Shown here piece by piece: positions 19,334 through 27,182 of a DNA stretch of 64,000 nucleotides; position 1 is the stretch's first letter, and every line of letters starts with the position of its first letter. The position numbers were made by a program, and so were the translations under genes. The notes below the pieces were generated by a model, which made no database searches, was not told the DNA's origin, and saw nothing but the letters and a program-made list of their open reading frames with translations. Location of the stretch: NCBI GenBank assembly GCA_015056945.1, contig SVFH01000010.1:1-64000 (forward strand). The letters are read 5' to 3'. The DNA is from Lachnospiraceae bacterium. Lineage in GTDB: Bacteria > Bacillota > Clostridia > Lachnospirales > Lachnospiraceae.

Positions 19334-19960
19334 CTATTGAAATCTTCTCATCAATATATCTAAGAATCCCAATGCAACTTCCGTAAAATAAGGAATCAGC
19401 ATCGCCAATGACCATAATGCATTCCATTTCTTACCGGCCTCCTCTAAACCAACCCATCGGTCAAGTTTATTGCCGGATAGTTTCCAAACAATGTATCCTG
19501 CCAATGTCCCAACTACATTCAGAAGCACGTCATCAATATCAGTTCCTCTCCACAAAAAAAGCTGCGACACTTCAATCAAAAGTGACATCGCACCGCCAAT
19601 CAATCCTACCTGATACCACTTACGCAGATGTCGGAAAAACAGCGGTAAAAGAAAGCCGATCGGCATCATCATAATAATGTTTCCAAGTATATTCTCAAAC
19701 GCATAAAATGTGAAACCATAATATAAAACGGTCTTAATGCCCCGCAACGGAATCATTTGTACCGAAGACCAATCAATCTCCGGCTGAAATCCGCTTCGCG
19801 GTGTTGTTCCCGTCAGCCAAAATACAAGCAGTGAACAGGTTGACAACATCAGCATACAGGAAATCCTACGCTGTAACTGTTGTTCCTTTCTGCAAACAAC
19901 ATAAGTAGTCAAACAAATGATCGCACAAGTAATCAATAGGTTCCGAATATATACTACCAC
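19334..19960 (-). CDS. VanZ-like membrane protein
   Basis: A 208-residue inner-membrane protein with five or so hydrophobic segments. It carries the VanZ family signatures ENILGNIIMMMPIGFLLPLF and SLLIEVSQLFLWRGTDIDD. VanZ of enterococci gives low-level teicoplanin resistance by an unclear route; most family members have no known job. The longer GTG start at 19978 contains the ribosome site itself. GGAGG lies 9 nt before the GTG at 19960, which I prefer. It is a single-gene unit next to the tRNA operon. Confidence 0.85.
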   Translation of the reverse strand: MVVYIRNLLITCAIICLTTYVVCRKEQQLQRRISCMLMLSTCSLLVFWLTGTTPRSGFQPEIDWSSVQMIPLRGIKTVLYYGFTFYAFENILGNIIMMMPIGFLLPLFFRHLRKWYQVGLIGGAMSLLIEVSQLFLWRGTDIDDVLLNVVGTLAGYIVWKLSGNKLDRWVGLEEAGKKWNALWSLAMLIPYFTEVALGFLDILMRRFQ

Positions 19961-20064
19961 GTTCCTATACCTCCGCACGATTCCGATTATACATAATTAT
20001 ATTCGCATACTATTCTTATTAAGATAAAGATATCAAAACACCCTATCTACAAATTCTATGAATT

Positions 20065-20102
20065 AAAAAAAGCAAATGAACAAAATGTTATTTGCTTTTT
20101 TT
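20065..20102 (-). terminator. Terminator of the tRNA operon
   Basis: AAAAAAAGCAAAT (20065-20077) pairs perfectly with ATTTGCTTTTTTT (20090-20102). It directly follows tRNA-Lys on the minus strand. Confidence 0.92.
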
Positions 20103-20104
20103 CG

Positions 20105-20177
20105 TGAGCCATCGGGGACTCGAACCCCGGACAACTTGATTAAAAGTCAAGTGCTCTACCACCTGAGCTAATGGCCC
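20105..20177 (-). tRNA. tRNA-Lys (anticodon UUU)
   Basis: A standard cloverleaf on the minus strand: acceptor GGGCCAT with ATGGCTC (one G-U pair), anticodon stem CTTGA/TCAAG around CTTTTAA, giving UUU, and the T-arm GGGGTTCGAGTCCCC. It is the last gene of a four-tRNA operon. Confidence 0.96.
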
Positions 20178-20202
20178 ATATCAATTGTATATTGTGTGTG
20201 AG

Positions 20203-20274
20203 CTGGACTAGCTGGATTCGAACCAGCGAGTGCAGGAGTCAAAGTCCTGTGCCTTACCGCTTGGCGATAGTCCA
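20203..20274 (-). tRNA. tRNA-Gln (anticodon UUG)
   Basis: A cloverleaf on the minus strand: acceptor TGGACTA with TAGTCCA, anticodon stem CAGGA/TCCTG around CTTTGAC, giving UUG, and a G discriminator as usual for tRNA-Gln. It is the third gene of the operon. Confidence 0.96.
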
Positions 20275-20280
20275 GTAAAG

Positions 20281-20355
20281 GGTGGGTAAAGGGACTCGAA
20301 CCCTCGGCCTCCAGAGCCACAATCTGGCGCGCTAGCCAACTGCGCCATACCCACC
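20281..20355 (-). tRNA. tRNA-His (anticodon GUG)
   Basis: A cloverleaf on the minus strand: acceptor GTGGGTA with TACCCAC, anticodon stem CCAGA/TCTGG around TTGTGGC, giving GUG. The span includes the extra 5' G(-1) opposite the C73 discriminator that marks tRNA-His. It is the second gene of the operon. Confidence 0.96.
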
Positions 20356-20418
20356 ATAAAAGTTGGTCACATGGACTTTGTGGACTTAAATCCTGTGTGT
20401 TCTCATAAATCACACGAA

Positions 20419-20492
<74 letters not shown>

Positions 20493-20559
20493 ATGTTATA
20501 CGATACACGTTCCACTACACACTGTGGATTCTTACGGCACATGGCCGCCGACGAAAGCT

Positions 20560-20589
20560 ATTGTATAACAGATTGTACCCAAATGTCAA
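20560..20589 (-). promoter_or_regulatory. Promoter of the tRNA operon
   Basis: On the minus strand TTGACA (20584-20589) and TACAAT (20560-20565) are 18 bp apart. It lies between sigF and tRNA-Arg, so the tRNAs need not depend on the sporulation promoter. Confidence 0.8.
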
Positions 20590-20598
20590 GAGAATTTT

Positions 20599-21333
20599 TT
20601 ATTTTTTTGAAAAGTTTCCAAAATACTCGTTTCTGAGCTTTAAAAGTATCTTCTTTTCCTTCCTTGAAACCTGCACCTGACTCATGGATAAAATACGCGC
20701 AACCTCAGTCTGCGTCTTGTTTTGCAGATACCTAAGCAGAATCAGTTCTCTTTCATTTTGTTCTAAACATTCCAGTAGTTGCATCAAAACCAAACGATTC
20801 ACAATTTCTTCTTTTTCGTTCCGTTCGTCGCGTAATAATTCTACTAATGCAACCTGTTTACCGTCACTGTTACAGATTGATTTATCTATCGATTCCACTT
20901 CTCTGAAAGCTTCTGTCGCCTCAATTACGGCATCCTCTTTTAATCCCGTCCTGCGACATATTTCATCCATTCTGGCTTCCCGTCCTTCTTCTTTTCTTAT
21001 CTTTTCCCTTTCTCTGTGAATTAATACCGCATTTTCTTTGATGGACCGGCTCACCCGAATCATACCGTCATCCCGCAGAAAACGCCTGATTTCACCCATA
21101 ATCATCGGAACAGCATAGGTTGAAAAGCAAACATCCTTTGTCAAATCAAAATGGTCTACGGCTTTCAACAATCCGATGCTTCCGATTTGAAACAAATCCT
21201 GAAGATCATACCCGCGCCCTGCAAAGCGTTTCACAACATGATGAACCAGATTTAAGTTTTCCTCCACTACCAGTTTTCTTGCTTCTAAATCGCCCTCTTT
21301 TGTCTTCGCAAGCAATATTCTTGTTTCAGACAT
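20599..21333 (-). CDS. sigF: RNA polymerase sporulation sigma factor SigF
   Basis: A 244-residue sigma-70 family factor lacking region 1, the size of forespore sigma-F. Region 2 includes VEENLNLVHHVVKRFAGRGY, DLQDLFQIGSIGLLKAVDHF and STYAVPMIMGEIRRFLRDDG. Region 4 includes NERELILLRYLQNKTQTEVA and the recognition helix SMSQVQVSRKEKK. It directs early forespore transcription and is held inactive by SpoIIAB. It is the last gene of spoIIAA-spoIIAB-sigF. The start at 21333 has AAAGGA 8 nt upstream and overlaps the spoIIAB stop by 8 bp (ATGTCTGA), so translation is probably coupled. SigG is similar, but the operon settles the identity. Confidence 0.96.
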   Translation of the reverse strand: MSETRILLAKTKEGDLEARKLVVEENLNLVHHVVKRFAGRGYDLQDLFQIGSIGLLKAVDHFDLTKDVCFSTYAVPMIMGEIRRFLRDDGMIRVSRSIKENAVLIHREREKIRKEEGREARMDEICRRTGLKEDAVIEATEAFREVESIDKSICNSDGKQVALVELLRDERNEKEEIVNRLVLMQLLECLEQNERELILLRYLQNKTQTEVARILSMSQVQVSRKEKKILLKLRNEYFGNFSKK

Positions 21334-21802
21334 CTGATTCATCCTTTCCAAATCTTTTGCTCATTCTGACTATTGTTTCTCCGGGTTTACTGCTTACAAG
21401 CAACGTATCCATAAATGCTTCCATAAAAGCAAATCCCATGCCGGAACGTTCTTCTTCCGGTGCTGTTGTATAAAGCGGTTCCATTGCGCGTGGCAAATCA
21501 CGAATCCCGACACCATAATCAGTAATACTTACTCTTAGTTCATCCTCCTCTATGTATGCCTCCACAATCACTTCACCTTTATTCTCTATTCCGCGATATC
21601 CATGAATAATAGCATTTGTCACCGCCTCCGAAACTGCAGTCTTTACATCCTCAAGTTCTTCCAGCGTCGGATTCAGCGAAGAAGCAAAAGCTGCAACGGC
21701 AACACGCGCAAGCCCCTCATTCACCGATTCTGCATCCATGCTCAGACGCATGTGATTTCCGCTTTGTGTATTTTTCGTTTCTGTTATTTTTACCTTATCC
21801 AT
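21326..21802 (-). CDS. spoIIAB: Anti-sigma F factor / serine kinase SpoIIAB
   Basis: A 158-residue GHKL-fold protein that binds and blocks SigF and phosphorylates SpoIIAA. The ATP-binding boxes are clear: N-box DVKTAVSEAVTNAIIHGY, G1 box SITDYGVGIRD and G2 box EERSGMGFAFMEAFMD. It is about 12 residues longer than the Bacillus protein, with the extra at the N-terminus. AAGGAG sits 3 nt from the first ATG (21808) and 9 nt from the second, so I use 21802. It lies between spoIIAA and sigF. Confidence 0.96.
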   Translation of the reverse strand: MDKVKITETKNTQSGNHMRLSMDAESVNEGLARVAVAAFASSLNPTLEELEDVKTAVSEAVTNAIIHGYRGIENKGEVIVEAYIEEDELRVSITDYGVGIRDLPRAMEPLYTTAPEEERSGMGFAFMEAFMDTLLVSSKPGETIVRMSKRFGKDESDV

Positions 21803-21828
21803 ATTCATATACTCCTTAATCCCTCCTG

Positions 21829-22155
21829 TTAATCCAGTATTTCGATAAATTCACATATGCCTGCCATCTGCATTACTTTTTTTAACCTGTCATTTACATG
21901 TATTGCCAGAACACGGCCGCCAAACAAGGAAACTTTTTTATATCGTCCCATCAGAATCCCTATTCCGGAACTGTCCATGAAAACAGTACTTTCAAAATCA
22001 AAAATGACATGGTCTGCTGCATCCTCCATAATATAAAAATCTGCCTGTTCGCGAATCCCGGCAGCATTATGATGGTCCACTTCCCGTGGCATTTTCACCA
22101 TCAAATGTCTGTCGATGATTGCAAATGTAGAATCGATCATTACGCTTTCTTTCAT
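21829..22155 (-). CDS. spoIIAA: Anti-anti-sigma F factor SpoIIAA
   Basis: A 108-residue STAS-domain protein. The phosphorylation site is in VFMDSSGIGILMGRYK, equivalent to Ser58 of the Bacillus protein. Unphosphorylated SpoIIAA displaces SigF from SpoIIAB in the forespore. The start at 22155 follows GGAAG at good spacing; the long N-terminal extension of the open frame has none. It is the first gene of the operon. About 110 bp separate it from the terminator of the gene upstream, and this space holds a 14-bp palindrome, ATGTGCAAGCACAT (22219-22232). I could not place a sigma-H or Spo0A site with confidence. Confidence 0.95.
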   Translation of the reverse strand: MKESVMIDSTFAIIDRHLMVKMPREVDHHNAAGIREQADFYIMEDAADHVIFDFESTVFMDSSGIGILMGRYKKVSLFGGRVLAIHVNDRLKKVMQMAGICEFIEILD

Positions 22156-22263
22156 CTTTTTTTCTTCCTTTCTTCTTTTTATAAAATACTTATCTTTCAC
22201 AATCCTTTGATTCCACCTATGTGCAAGCACATGTGGTTTATGACTATTTGACACTTGAAAGCC

Positions 22264-22305
22264 AAAAAAAAGAAGAACAAACACTAAATGTCTTTGTTCT
22301 TCTTT
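22264..22305 (-). terminator. Terminator between the TPR gene and spoIIAA
   Basis: AAAGAAGAACAAA (22269-22281) and TTTGTTCTTCTTT (22293-22305) form a perfect 13-bp stem, with a T-run on the minus strand. It isolates the spoIIA operon from the folC operon. Confidence 0.92.
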
Positions 22306-22312
22306 CGTCGTT

Positions 22313-23716
22313 TTACGTTGTTTCCATTTCAGCAATATATGCCTGTGCTTTTGTCGCTTTCTCGGAATCCGGGAACAGCTCAATTACCTTTTCGTAAATC
22401 AATTTTGCATTCTCATAGTCTTTGTTTTCCCGATATGCATTTGCCAATGCATATAGCGCAGAATCATTCTTCGGATCATAGTACACCGCTTTGGTCAAAT
22501 CCGTAATTGCAGTTGCATAATCAAAATTACGTAAAGCTTCATTTCCGCTTTCGTAATAAGTCGATGCAACATATTCTCCAACCTTCTCTTTGATCATATT
22601 ATAAAGCGCCAAATATTCTTCCGAAGCTTCATTCTGAACATACTCTAAATCAATCGCATCCAGATAACCGGCAATCAGCATTTTATCCATGCCTTCCCCC
22701 TTGTTGTATTCCACAAGAGCCAGTAAAAGATTTCTGTATACTTCATTTACACCGGAATTTCCTTCATAGCTTTCGAGTTGTTCCGACATCACTTCATTAT
22801 CAGCCGTAAGTTTTTCTACTCGCTGCTTCAAATCTTCTGCCTCGGTGATTTTGGTATTCAGCTGTTCACGTACGCCTTCCAATTCTTCCGCTACAGAATT
22901 ATTTTCCATATTCATACGAAGAGGCGCCAAAACAAACCACCCGATAATCAAACCGATTAACAAACCTACAAATACATTTAAGAAAACATGCAACCCGGCC
23001 ATTTCTTTATGATTCACCGGTTGAATAATCGTATCATTTCCACTGGTCATGTAAACAGCTGTTTCTTTTTGCTTCTTTCCTGCATTTTTGCTGTTTTCAA
23101 ATCCAAGAGCTTCATCCACTTCCTGTAAAAATCTGTTGGTTGTGATATTTCCGATATCTACGGATTTGCAGATTTCAAGTTGTTCTTTGGCCTGCTCCCA
23201 CTTTTCACTATGGATGTATAAAAGCGACAACAACAGTCTCGCCTGTAAAAGCTTGGGATTAAGTTGTATAATTTTACGTAACTGAATTGCAGGCATATCA
23301 TAAATGCCTTGTCCGCAATATCCCAAAGACTGATTATACTTGTGCACCGCACTGTCCATCTTATTTAAAACAGCCTGATTCGACTGTACCTTTGCAATGT
23401 AATCATCCGCAAGATTCTTCTCCGGTTGATAATTTTTGCTGATTACCCACTCTGTCAGCGCAGCAACGGTTTCACCGATTTCAAAATAAATAAGCCCCAA
23501 CAGGTTTCTTGCATTCGTATTTCTTTTATTAAGTTTCAAACTCAGTTGAAGGCATGACATAGCGCCTGTTAAGTCACGGATCCGTGCCTTATCCAATCCT
23601 TCATTATAGTATGCGTTGGATAAGCCAAGCACCTGCTTATAGCGTGCCACATCAGCTCCACAGCTTGTACAAAATTCTTTCTCAGACAAGCTGCAACCAC
23701 ACTTATAACAATTCAT
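22313..23716 (-). CDS. Zinc-ribbon, TPR-repeat membrane protein
   Basis: A 467-residue protein of unknown function. Residues 1-20 form a zinc ribbon (CYKCGCSLSEKEFCTSCGAD). Tetratricopeptide-like repeats follow (about 30-200), then a hydrophobic segment around 245-270 (HVFLNVFVGLLIGLIIGWFVL), a coiled coil (about 280-320) and a second TPR block near the C-terminus (NFDYATAITDLTKAVYYDPK and later repeats). The order suggests a cytoplasmic sensor/scaffold half and an outer TPR half joined by one membrane helix. It lies 14 bp downstream of a 46-residue gene and of folC, in one operon that ends in a strong terminator. It may organise envelope or division proteins, but this is a guess. Confidence 0.75.
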   Translation of the reverse strand: MNCYKCGCSLSEKEFCTSCGADVARYKQVLGLSNAYYNEGLDKARIRDLTGAMSCLQLSLKLNKRNTNARNLLGLIYFEIGETVAALTEWVISKNYQPEKNLADDYIAKVQSNQAVLNKMDSAVHKYNQSLGYCGQGIYDMPAIQLRKIIQLNPKLLQARLLLSLLYIHSEKWEQAKEQLEICKSVDIGNITTNRFLQEVDEALGFENSKNAGKKQKETAVYMTSGNDTIIQPVNHKEMAGLHVFLNVFVGLLIGLIIGWFVLAPLRMNMENNSVAEELEGVREQLNTKITEAEDLKQRVEKLTADNEVMSEQLESYEGNSGVNEVYRNLLLALVEYNKGEGMDKMLIAGYLDAIDLEYVQNEASEEYLALYNMIKEKVGEYVASTYYESGNEALRNFDYATAITDLTKAVYYDPKNDSALYALANAYRENKDYENAKLIYEKVIELFPDSEKATKAQAYIAEMETT

Positions 23717-23730
23717 CTATTTATCCTCAA

Positions 23731-23871
23731 TTATTCTTCCTGTGTTTCCTTCACTACACCAACAATAACATCTATCATATCTGATAAATCATGCTTGGTA
23801 ATTGCTTCTTCCGCTTCATCAAGTTCTAAACTCGGATGAAATTTCTTCAATTCTTCATCAAAATCAATCAC
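23731..23871 (-). CDS. Small acidic 46-residue protein of unknown function
   Basis: A short gene starting at GTG 23871 and reading MIDFDEELKKFHPSLELDEA onward to a TAA at 23731. GGAGG lies 7 nt before the GTG, inside the end of folC, and the start overlaps the folC TGA by 4 bp (GTGA), which argues for coupled translation. The predicted protein is very acidic and mostly helical with an amphipathic end. The next gene starts 14 bp downstream. I do not recognise a family. It is too short for a catalytic domain and may be a partner of the TPR protein that follows. Confidence 0.7.
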   Translation of the reverse strand: MIDFDEELKKFHPSLELDEAEEAITKHDLSDMIDVIVGVVKETQEE

Positions 23872-25199
23872 AATAAATCCTCCACAAACAGTTCCTTTAC
23901 CTCTCCAACCAGATAAAGAGAACCTACCACAAAAATCTTTTTATCGTTTCTGTTTCTATATAACGAAAGCAATACATCCTTGACATTTCCGGCTTCTGTA
24001 ACCGAAACATCCGTATATCTTTCGAACTGCTGCCGCAATTGTTTCGTCTGTGCCGTTCTTTCATTCTGCAGAGCAACCACAATAATCTGATTCCAGACCA
24101 ATTCCGTCGCAAGACGCTTCTGCATCTTCTCATAATCCTTATCTGCACTCACCCCAAAAATCAAAATTGCATTTTCAATCTGATTGGCCTTTAGTGTTTC
24201 AATAAAAGCTTCTATTCCGTCCTCATTATGAGCACCATCCACGAACAGATTCGGTTTCAGTTCTTCCATACGTCCGGGCCAGGTCGTTGTCGCCAGTGCA
24301 TTACAGGCCTTAAATGCCATCCAGTCTTCCTGTAAAAAAACAGCCGAAGCAAGTATCGCCTGCGAAGCATTTATCATCTGATAAATCGCAACTGTCGGAA
24401 TTTTAATCTGTAATTCAGATAAACATACATTTTTATAATAACTACAATCAAAAGAAAAATCAATGTATTTTTCGTGATTTTTAACATTCTTAATCTGTGC
24501 CGTTCCGACAGAATAAGTCTCACAATTCATTGATTTTGCTTTTTTTTGCAGGATAGAGGTAATATTTTTGTCGAAATCATTAAAAATAAGCGGCACATTT
24601 TTTTTGATGATGCCTGCTTTTTCACTTGCGATTTCTTCCAGCGTATTTCCCAAATACTGCATATGGTCAAAACCGATTTTAGTTATGATACAAAGAGCCG
24701 GGTTTTCAACCACGTTAGTCGCATCAAGTCGTCCGCCAAGACCCGTTTCCAAAATAATACATTCTGCTTTTTTCTTTTCAAACCAAAGCATTGCCATAAA
24801 GAAAAGATACTCAAAAAAACTCGGATGATACGCTTCCATTTCCTTCTGCGTCCTGATGCCTTCCAAGGCTTTTGCGACCTTTTGAAAAACCTCAAGAAAA
24901 TCATCCTCGGAAATCATAAGTCCGTCCACAATGAATCGTTCACGCATTGTCAAAAGGTGGGGGGATGTAAACATTGCCGTACGCTTTCCGTGAGCGGTTA
25001 ATATATTTCGCAAATAGGTGCAAACCGATCCCTTTCCGTTTGTTCCGGCAACATGAATAATCTTTTTTTCTGCTCCCGGTTTTCCTAAATATTCATAAAA
25101 TCTTTTGGTCATTTCAGGTGTGGATTTCACTGTAAACTTCGGTGTTTCATAAAGATAATCCTGCGCCTGCTTCATCGTTGTAATCTGTAATAGCTCCAT
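23868..25199 (-). CDS. folC: Bifunctional folylpolyglutamate / dihydrofolate synthase
   Basis: A 443-residue Mur-ligase family enzyme adding glutamate to folates, and in many bacteria also to dihydropteroate. The ATP-binding loop HVAGTNGKGSVCTYL, the MFTSPHLLTMRERF segment, the LETGLGGRLDATN motif and PNLFVDGAHNEDGIEAF in the C-terminal domain are diagnostic. I start at 25199 (MELLQITT), preceded by GGGAGAG at a slightly long distance; a longer frame up to 25262 exists without a ribosome site. It heads an operon with the 46-residue gene and the TPR gene. Confidence 0.92.
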   Translation of the reverse strand: MELLQITTMKQAQDYLYETPKFTVKSTPEMTKRFYEYLGKPGAEKKIIHVAGTNGKGSVCTYLRNILTAHGKRTAMFTSPHLLTMRERFIVDGLMISEDDFLEVFQKVAKALEGIRTQKEMEAYHPSFFEYLFFMAMLWFEKKKAECIILETGLGGRLDATNVVENPALCIITKIGFDHMQYLGNTLEEIASEKAGIIKKNVPLIFNDFDKNITSILQKKAKSMNCETYSVGTAQIKNVKNHEKYIDFSFDCSYYKNVCLSELQIKIPTVAIYQMINASQAILASAVFLQEDWMAFKACNALATTTWPGRMEELKPNLFVDGAHNEDGIEAFIETLKANQIENAILIFGVSADKDYEKMQKRLATELVWNQIIVVALQNERTAQTKQLRQQFERYTDVSVTEAGNVKDVLLSLYRNRNDKKIFVVGSLYLVGEVKELFVEDLL

Positions 25200-25251
25200 T
25201 GTAAAACGCTCTCCCTTTTTGTCATCAACAAACAACATAACAATTTCGGCC

Positions 25252-25296
25252 AAAAAAAGCAAGTCCCCTTACCATGTAAGAGGACTTCTTTTTTCG
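25252..25296 (-). terminator. Terminator after the superoxide reductase gene
   Basis: AAGTCCCCTTA (25261-25271) pairs with TAAGAGGACTT (25277-25287) with one mismatch. Long A and T runs lie on both sides. Confidence 0.88.
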
Positions 25297-25310
25297 CATT
25301 TTTCGATATT

Positions 25311-25919
25311 CTATGAAGAAAGAACTTCTGAAATAACAGCGAGCACTTTGTTATAGCAACAACCGCAACCAGTAGAACACTGCGTATTATTACGTACATC
25401 TTCAAATACATCCAGCAAATTTTCAATTTTGCCATGTTTATTTACTTCATCCAAAATAGTAAAATAACTTACTTGTTTACAATTGCAAATAATATAATCT
25501 TCATTTGTTTTTCTTGCAATTGTAGAATCCGTACACTTTTTCGCTTCTTTCACTTCTGTTTTCCACAATCCATGCAAATTACAATTTGCATATACTGCAA
25601 CTGCTTTCTCCTTCACCAAAACAAATTCTGCTGACGGATTTTCTCCCGGTGAAAGTTTTTTCATCTGAAAACCACTTTCCGTTTCGAGGCAAATCCACTC
25701 AATGAAATGTTCTTCTATCATAGGATGTTCTGTACTTCCGACGTGCACCTTAACAACATTTCCGACTACATCAACAACGGGTACATGTTTTTCAAGACTT
25801 GCATCTACCGTATTTGCAACCAATTCTACCATTTCTTTTCCGCAACAAATGGTAGGAACCTGCGCTTTTGACATTACGGTTATTATTTTTTTACAAACCG
25901 GACACTGATAAAAAATCAT
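25311..25919 (-). CDS. Superoxide reductase (desulfoferrodoxin type) fused to a BFD-like [2Fe-2S] domain
   Basis: A 202-residue cytoplasmic redox protein. Residues 1-30 are a desulforedoxin-like zinc/iron site (Cys6, Cys9, Cys25, Cys26). Residues about 35-130 are the superoxide reductase core: EKHVP (His45, with Lys44), GSTEHPMIEEHFIEWI (His65, His71) and NCNLHGLW (Cys113, His116), giving the usual four-His one-Cys iron site that reduces superoxide to peroxide. Residues about 142-198 look like a bacterioferritin-associated-ferredoxin domain (CNC and CSTGCGCC). The fusion would bring an electron donor to the iron site. It is co-transcribed with a ferredoxin-domain aldo/keto reductase 14 bp upstream. 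AAAGGAGGT precedes the ATG. Confidence 0.9.
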   Translation of the reverse strand: MIFYQCPVCKKIITVMSKAQVPTICCGKEMVELVANTVDASLEKHVPVVDVVGNVVKVHVGSTEHPMIEEHFIEWICLETESGFQMKKLSPGENPSAEFVLVKEKAVAVYANCNLHGLWKTEVKEAKKCTDSTIARKTNEDYIICNCKQVSYFTILDEVNKHGKIENLLDVFEDVRNNTQCSTGCGCCYNKVLAVISEVLSS

Positions 25920-25933
25920 GTTATATACCTCCT

Positions 25934-27073
25934 TTATTTCAAATCAAGTTTCTTGTTTTCGAGATCGTACTGCGCTTTTTTCAAATCCTCACGAATTGAA
26001 ATTTTCTGCGGACAGGCAGCTTCGCACTGACCGCATTCAATGCAGTTCTTCGGCTGATGGGCATCACCAAGGCCTTCTTCCCAGTTCCATCTGACCACAT
26101 TATAATTCTGATATGCATAATATGTATTCCATGCAGCAAAGCTACCCGGAATATCCACACCCGCCGGACACGGCATACAATAACGACATCCTGTACAGCC
26201 GTTTCGTACTCTTGCTTTAAGGATTGCTTTTACTTCAGAAATAACCTCCTGCTCCTTTTGTGTCAGCGGTTTAAAATTAATAAAAGTAGCCAGATTGTCT
26301 TCCACCTGCTCCATTGTTGACATACCGCTCAGAATTACCTTAATATTCTGTAAGCTTCCTACCCAGCGTAATGCAAAAGATGCCGGTGTTGCATGCGGGT
26401 CAAGTGAAGCAAATTTGTCCATAATTTCAGGGGCAAATGCCGCAAGAGAACCGCCTTTAATCGGTTCCATCACAACTAACGGAATATTTCTTTCAGTTGC
26501 CAGCTCATACCCCTTCAATCCTGCCTGTTCGTCCGTATCCATATAATTCAGCTGAATCTGTGCAAAATCCCAGTCCTTATAAAGAATCATTTCTTCAAAA
26601 ACTTCATAATCATCATGGAAGGAAAAGCCAAGATATTTAATCTTTCCTTCTTCTTTTAACTGCTCCAGACGTTCCACACAACCAAGAGCAAGCATTTCGT
26701 CCCAACGCTCTTTGTTCATTGCATGAAGCAAATAAAAGTCAATATAATCCGTCTGTAATTTGGTTAACTGCTCCTGAAACAAGCGGTCAACGTCCTCTAC
26801 TGATTTCACAAACCATACAGGAAGTTTGGTTGCAAGATAAAAGGAGGATCTGTCGTATTTCTTAATGATATTTCCTACAACAATTTCACTTTCACCGTCG
26901 TGATACGGATATGCCGTATCAATATAATTCACACCGGACGCAATCGCCTTATCCAGCATTCTCTCTGCTTCCGGACGATCAATTTTACCATCAGCGGTTA
27001 CGGGGAAACGCATACATCCGAATCCCAGCAAAGAGGTTTCAATCCCTAACTTATCAATCTTTCTTTTTTCCAT
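25934..27073 (-). CDS. Aldo/keto reductase with C-terminal 4Fe-4S ferredoxin domain
   Basis: A 379-residue protein. Residues about 1-285 form an aldo/keto reductase barrel with the catalytic tetrad Asp52, Tyr57, Lys83 and His117 (YIDTAYPYHDG, ATKLP, LLHAM). Residues about 285-370 carry cysteine motifs of two [4Fe-4S] clusters (CTGCRYCMPCPAG and CIECGQCEAACP). Such proteins are common in Clostridia, and their substrates are mostly unknown; electrons may pass between NADPH and ferredoxin. It is first in an operon with the superoxide reductase, so a role in oxidative stress is plausible. The promoter carries an inverted repeat over the -35 box. Confidence 0.9.
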   Translation of the reverse strand: MEKRKIDKLGIETSLLGFGCMRFPVTADGKIDRPEAERMLDKAIASGVNYIDTAYPYHDGESEIVVGNIIKKYDRSSFYLATKLPVWFVKSVEDVDRLFQEQLTKLQTDYIDFYLLHAMNKERWDEMLALGCVERLEQLKEEGKIKYLGFSFHDDYEVFEEMILYKDWDFAQIQLNYMDTDEQAGLKGYELATERNIPLVVMEPIKGGSLAAFAPEIMDKFASLDPHATPASFALRWVGSLQNIKVILSGMSTMEQVEDNLATFINFKPLTQKEQEVISEVKAILKARVRNGCTGCRYCMPCPAGVDIPGSFAAWNTYYAYQNYNVVRWNWEEGLGDAHQPKNCIECGQCEAACPQKISIREDLKKAQYDLENKKLDLK

Positions 27074-27111
27074 AACAGTTACCCCGTTCTCTCATTATTT
27101 CTTGCTCTTTT

Positions 27112-27143
27112 ATTATAAAATATGTACTTGAAATATCCAAGTA
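27112..27143 (-). promoter_or_regulatory. Promoter and operator of the aldo/keto reductase-superoxide reductase operon
   Basis: On the minus strand TTGGAT (27135-27140) and TATAAT (27112-27117) are 17 bp apart. An inverted repeat, TACTTG (27125-27130) and CAAGTA (27138-27143), spaced 7 bp, covers the -35 box. This is a typical repressor or redox-sensor position. Confidence 0.65.
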
Positions 27144-27182
27144 TTTTTAGTGAATTTTTCAAGAAAAAACTCTTCCTGCCAC

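Noticed and set aside
19209-19427. 72-codon minus-strand frame at the end of the VanZ-like gene
   Set aside because: It spans the terminator hairpins and overlaps the VanZ gene out of frame.
20168-20413. 81-codon frame in the tRNA cluster
   Set aside because: It lies across tRNA-Gln and tRNA-His genes, which explain the sequence completely.
22156-22383. N-terminal extension of SpoIIAA back to 22383
   Set aside because: The extension runs through a perfect terminator hairpin and has no ribosome site. The family protein starts at MKESVMIDS.
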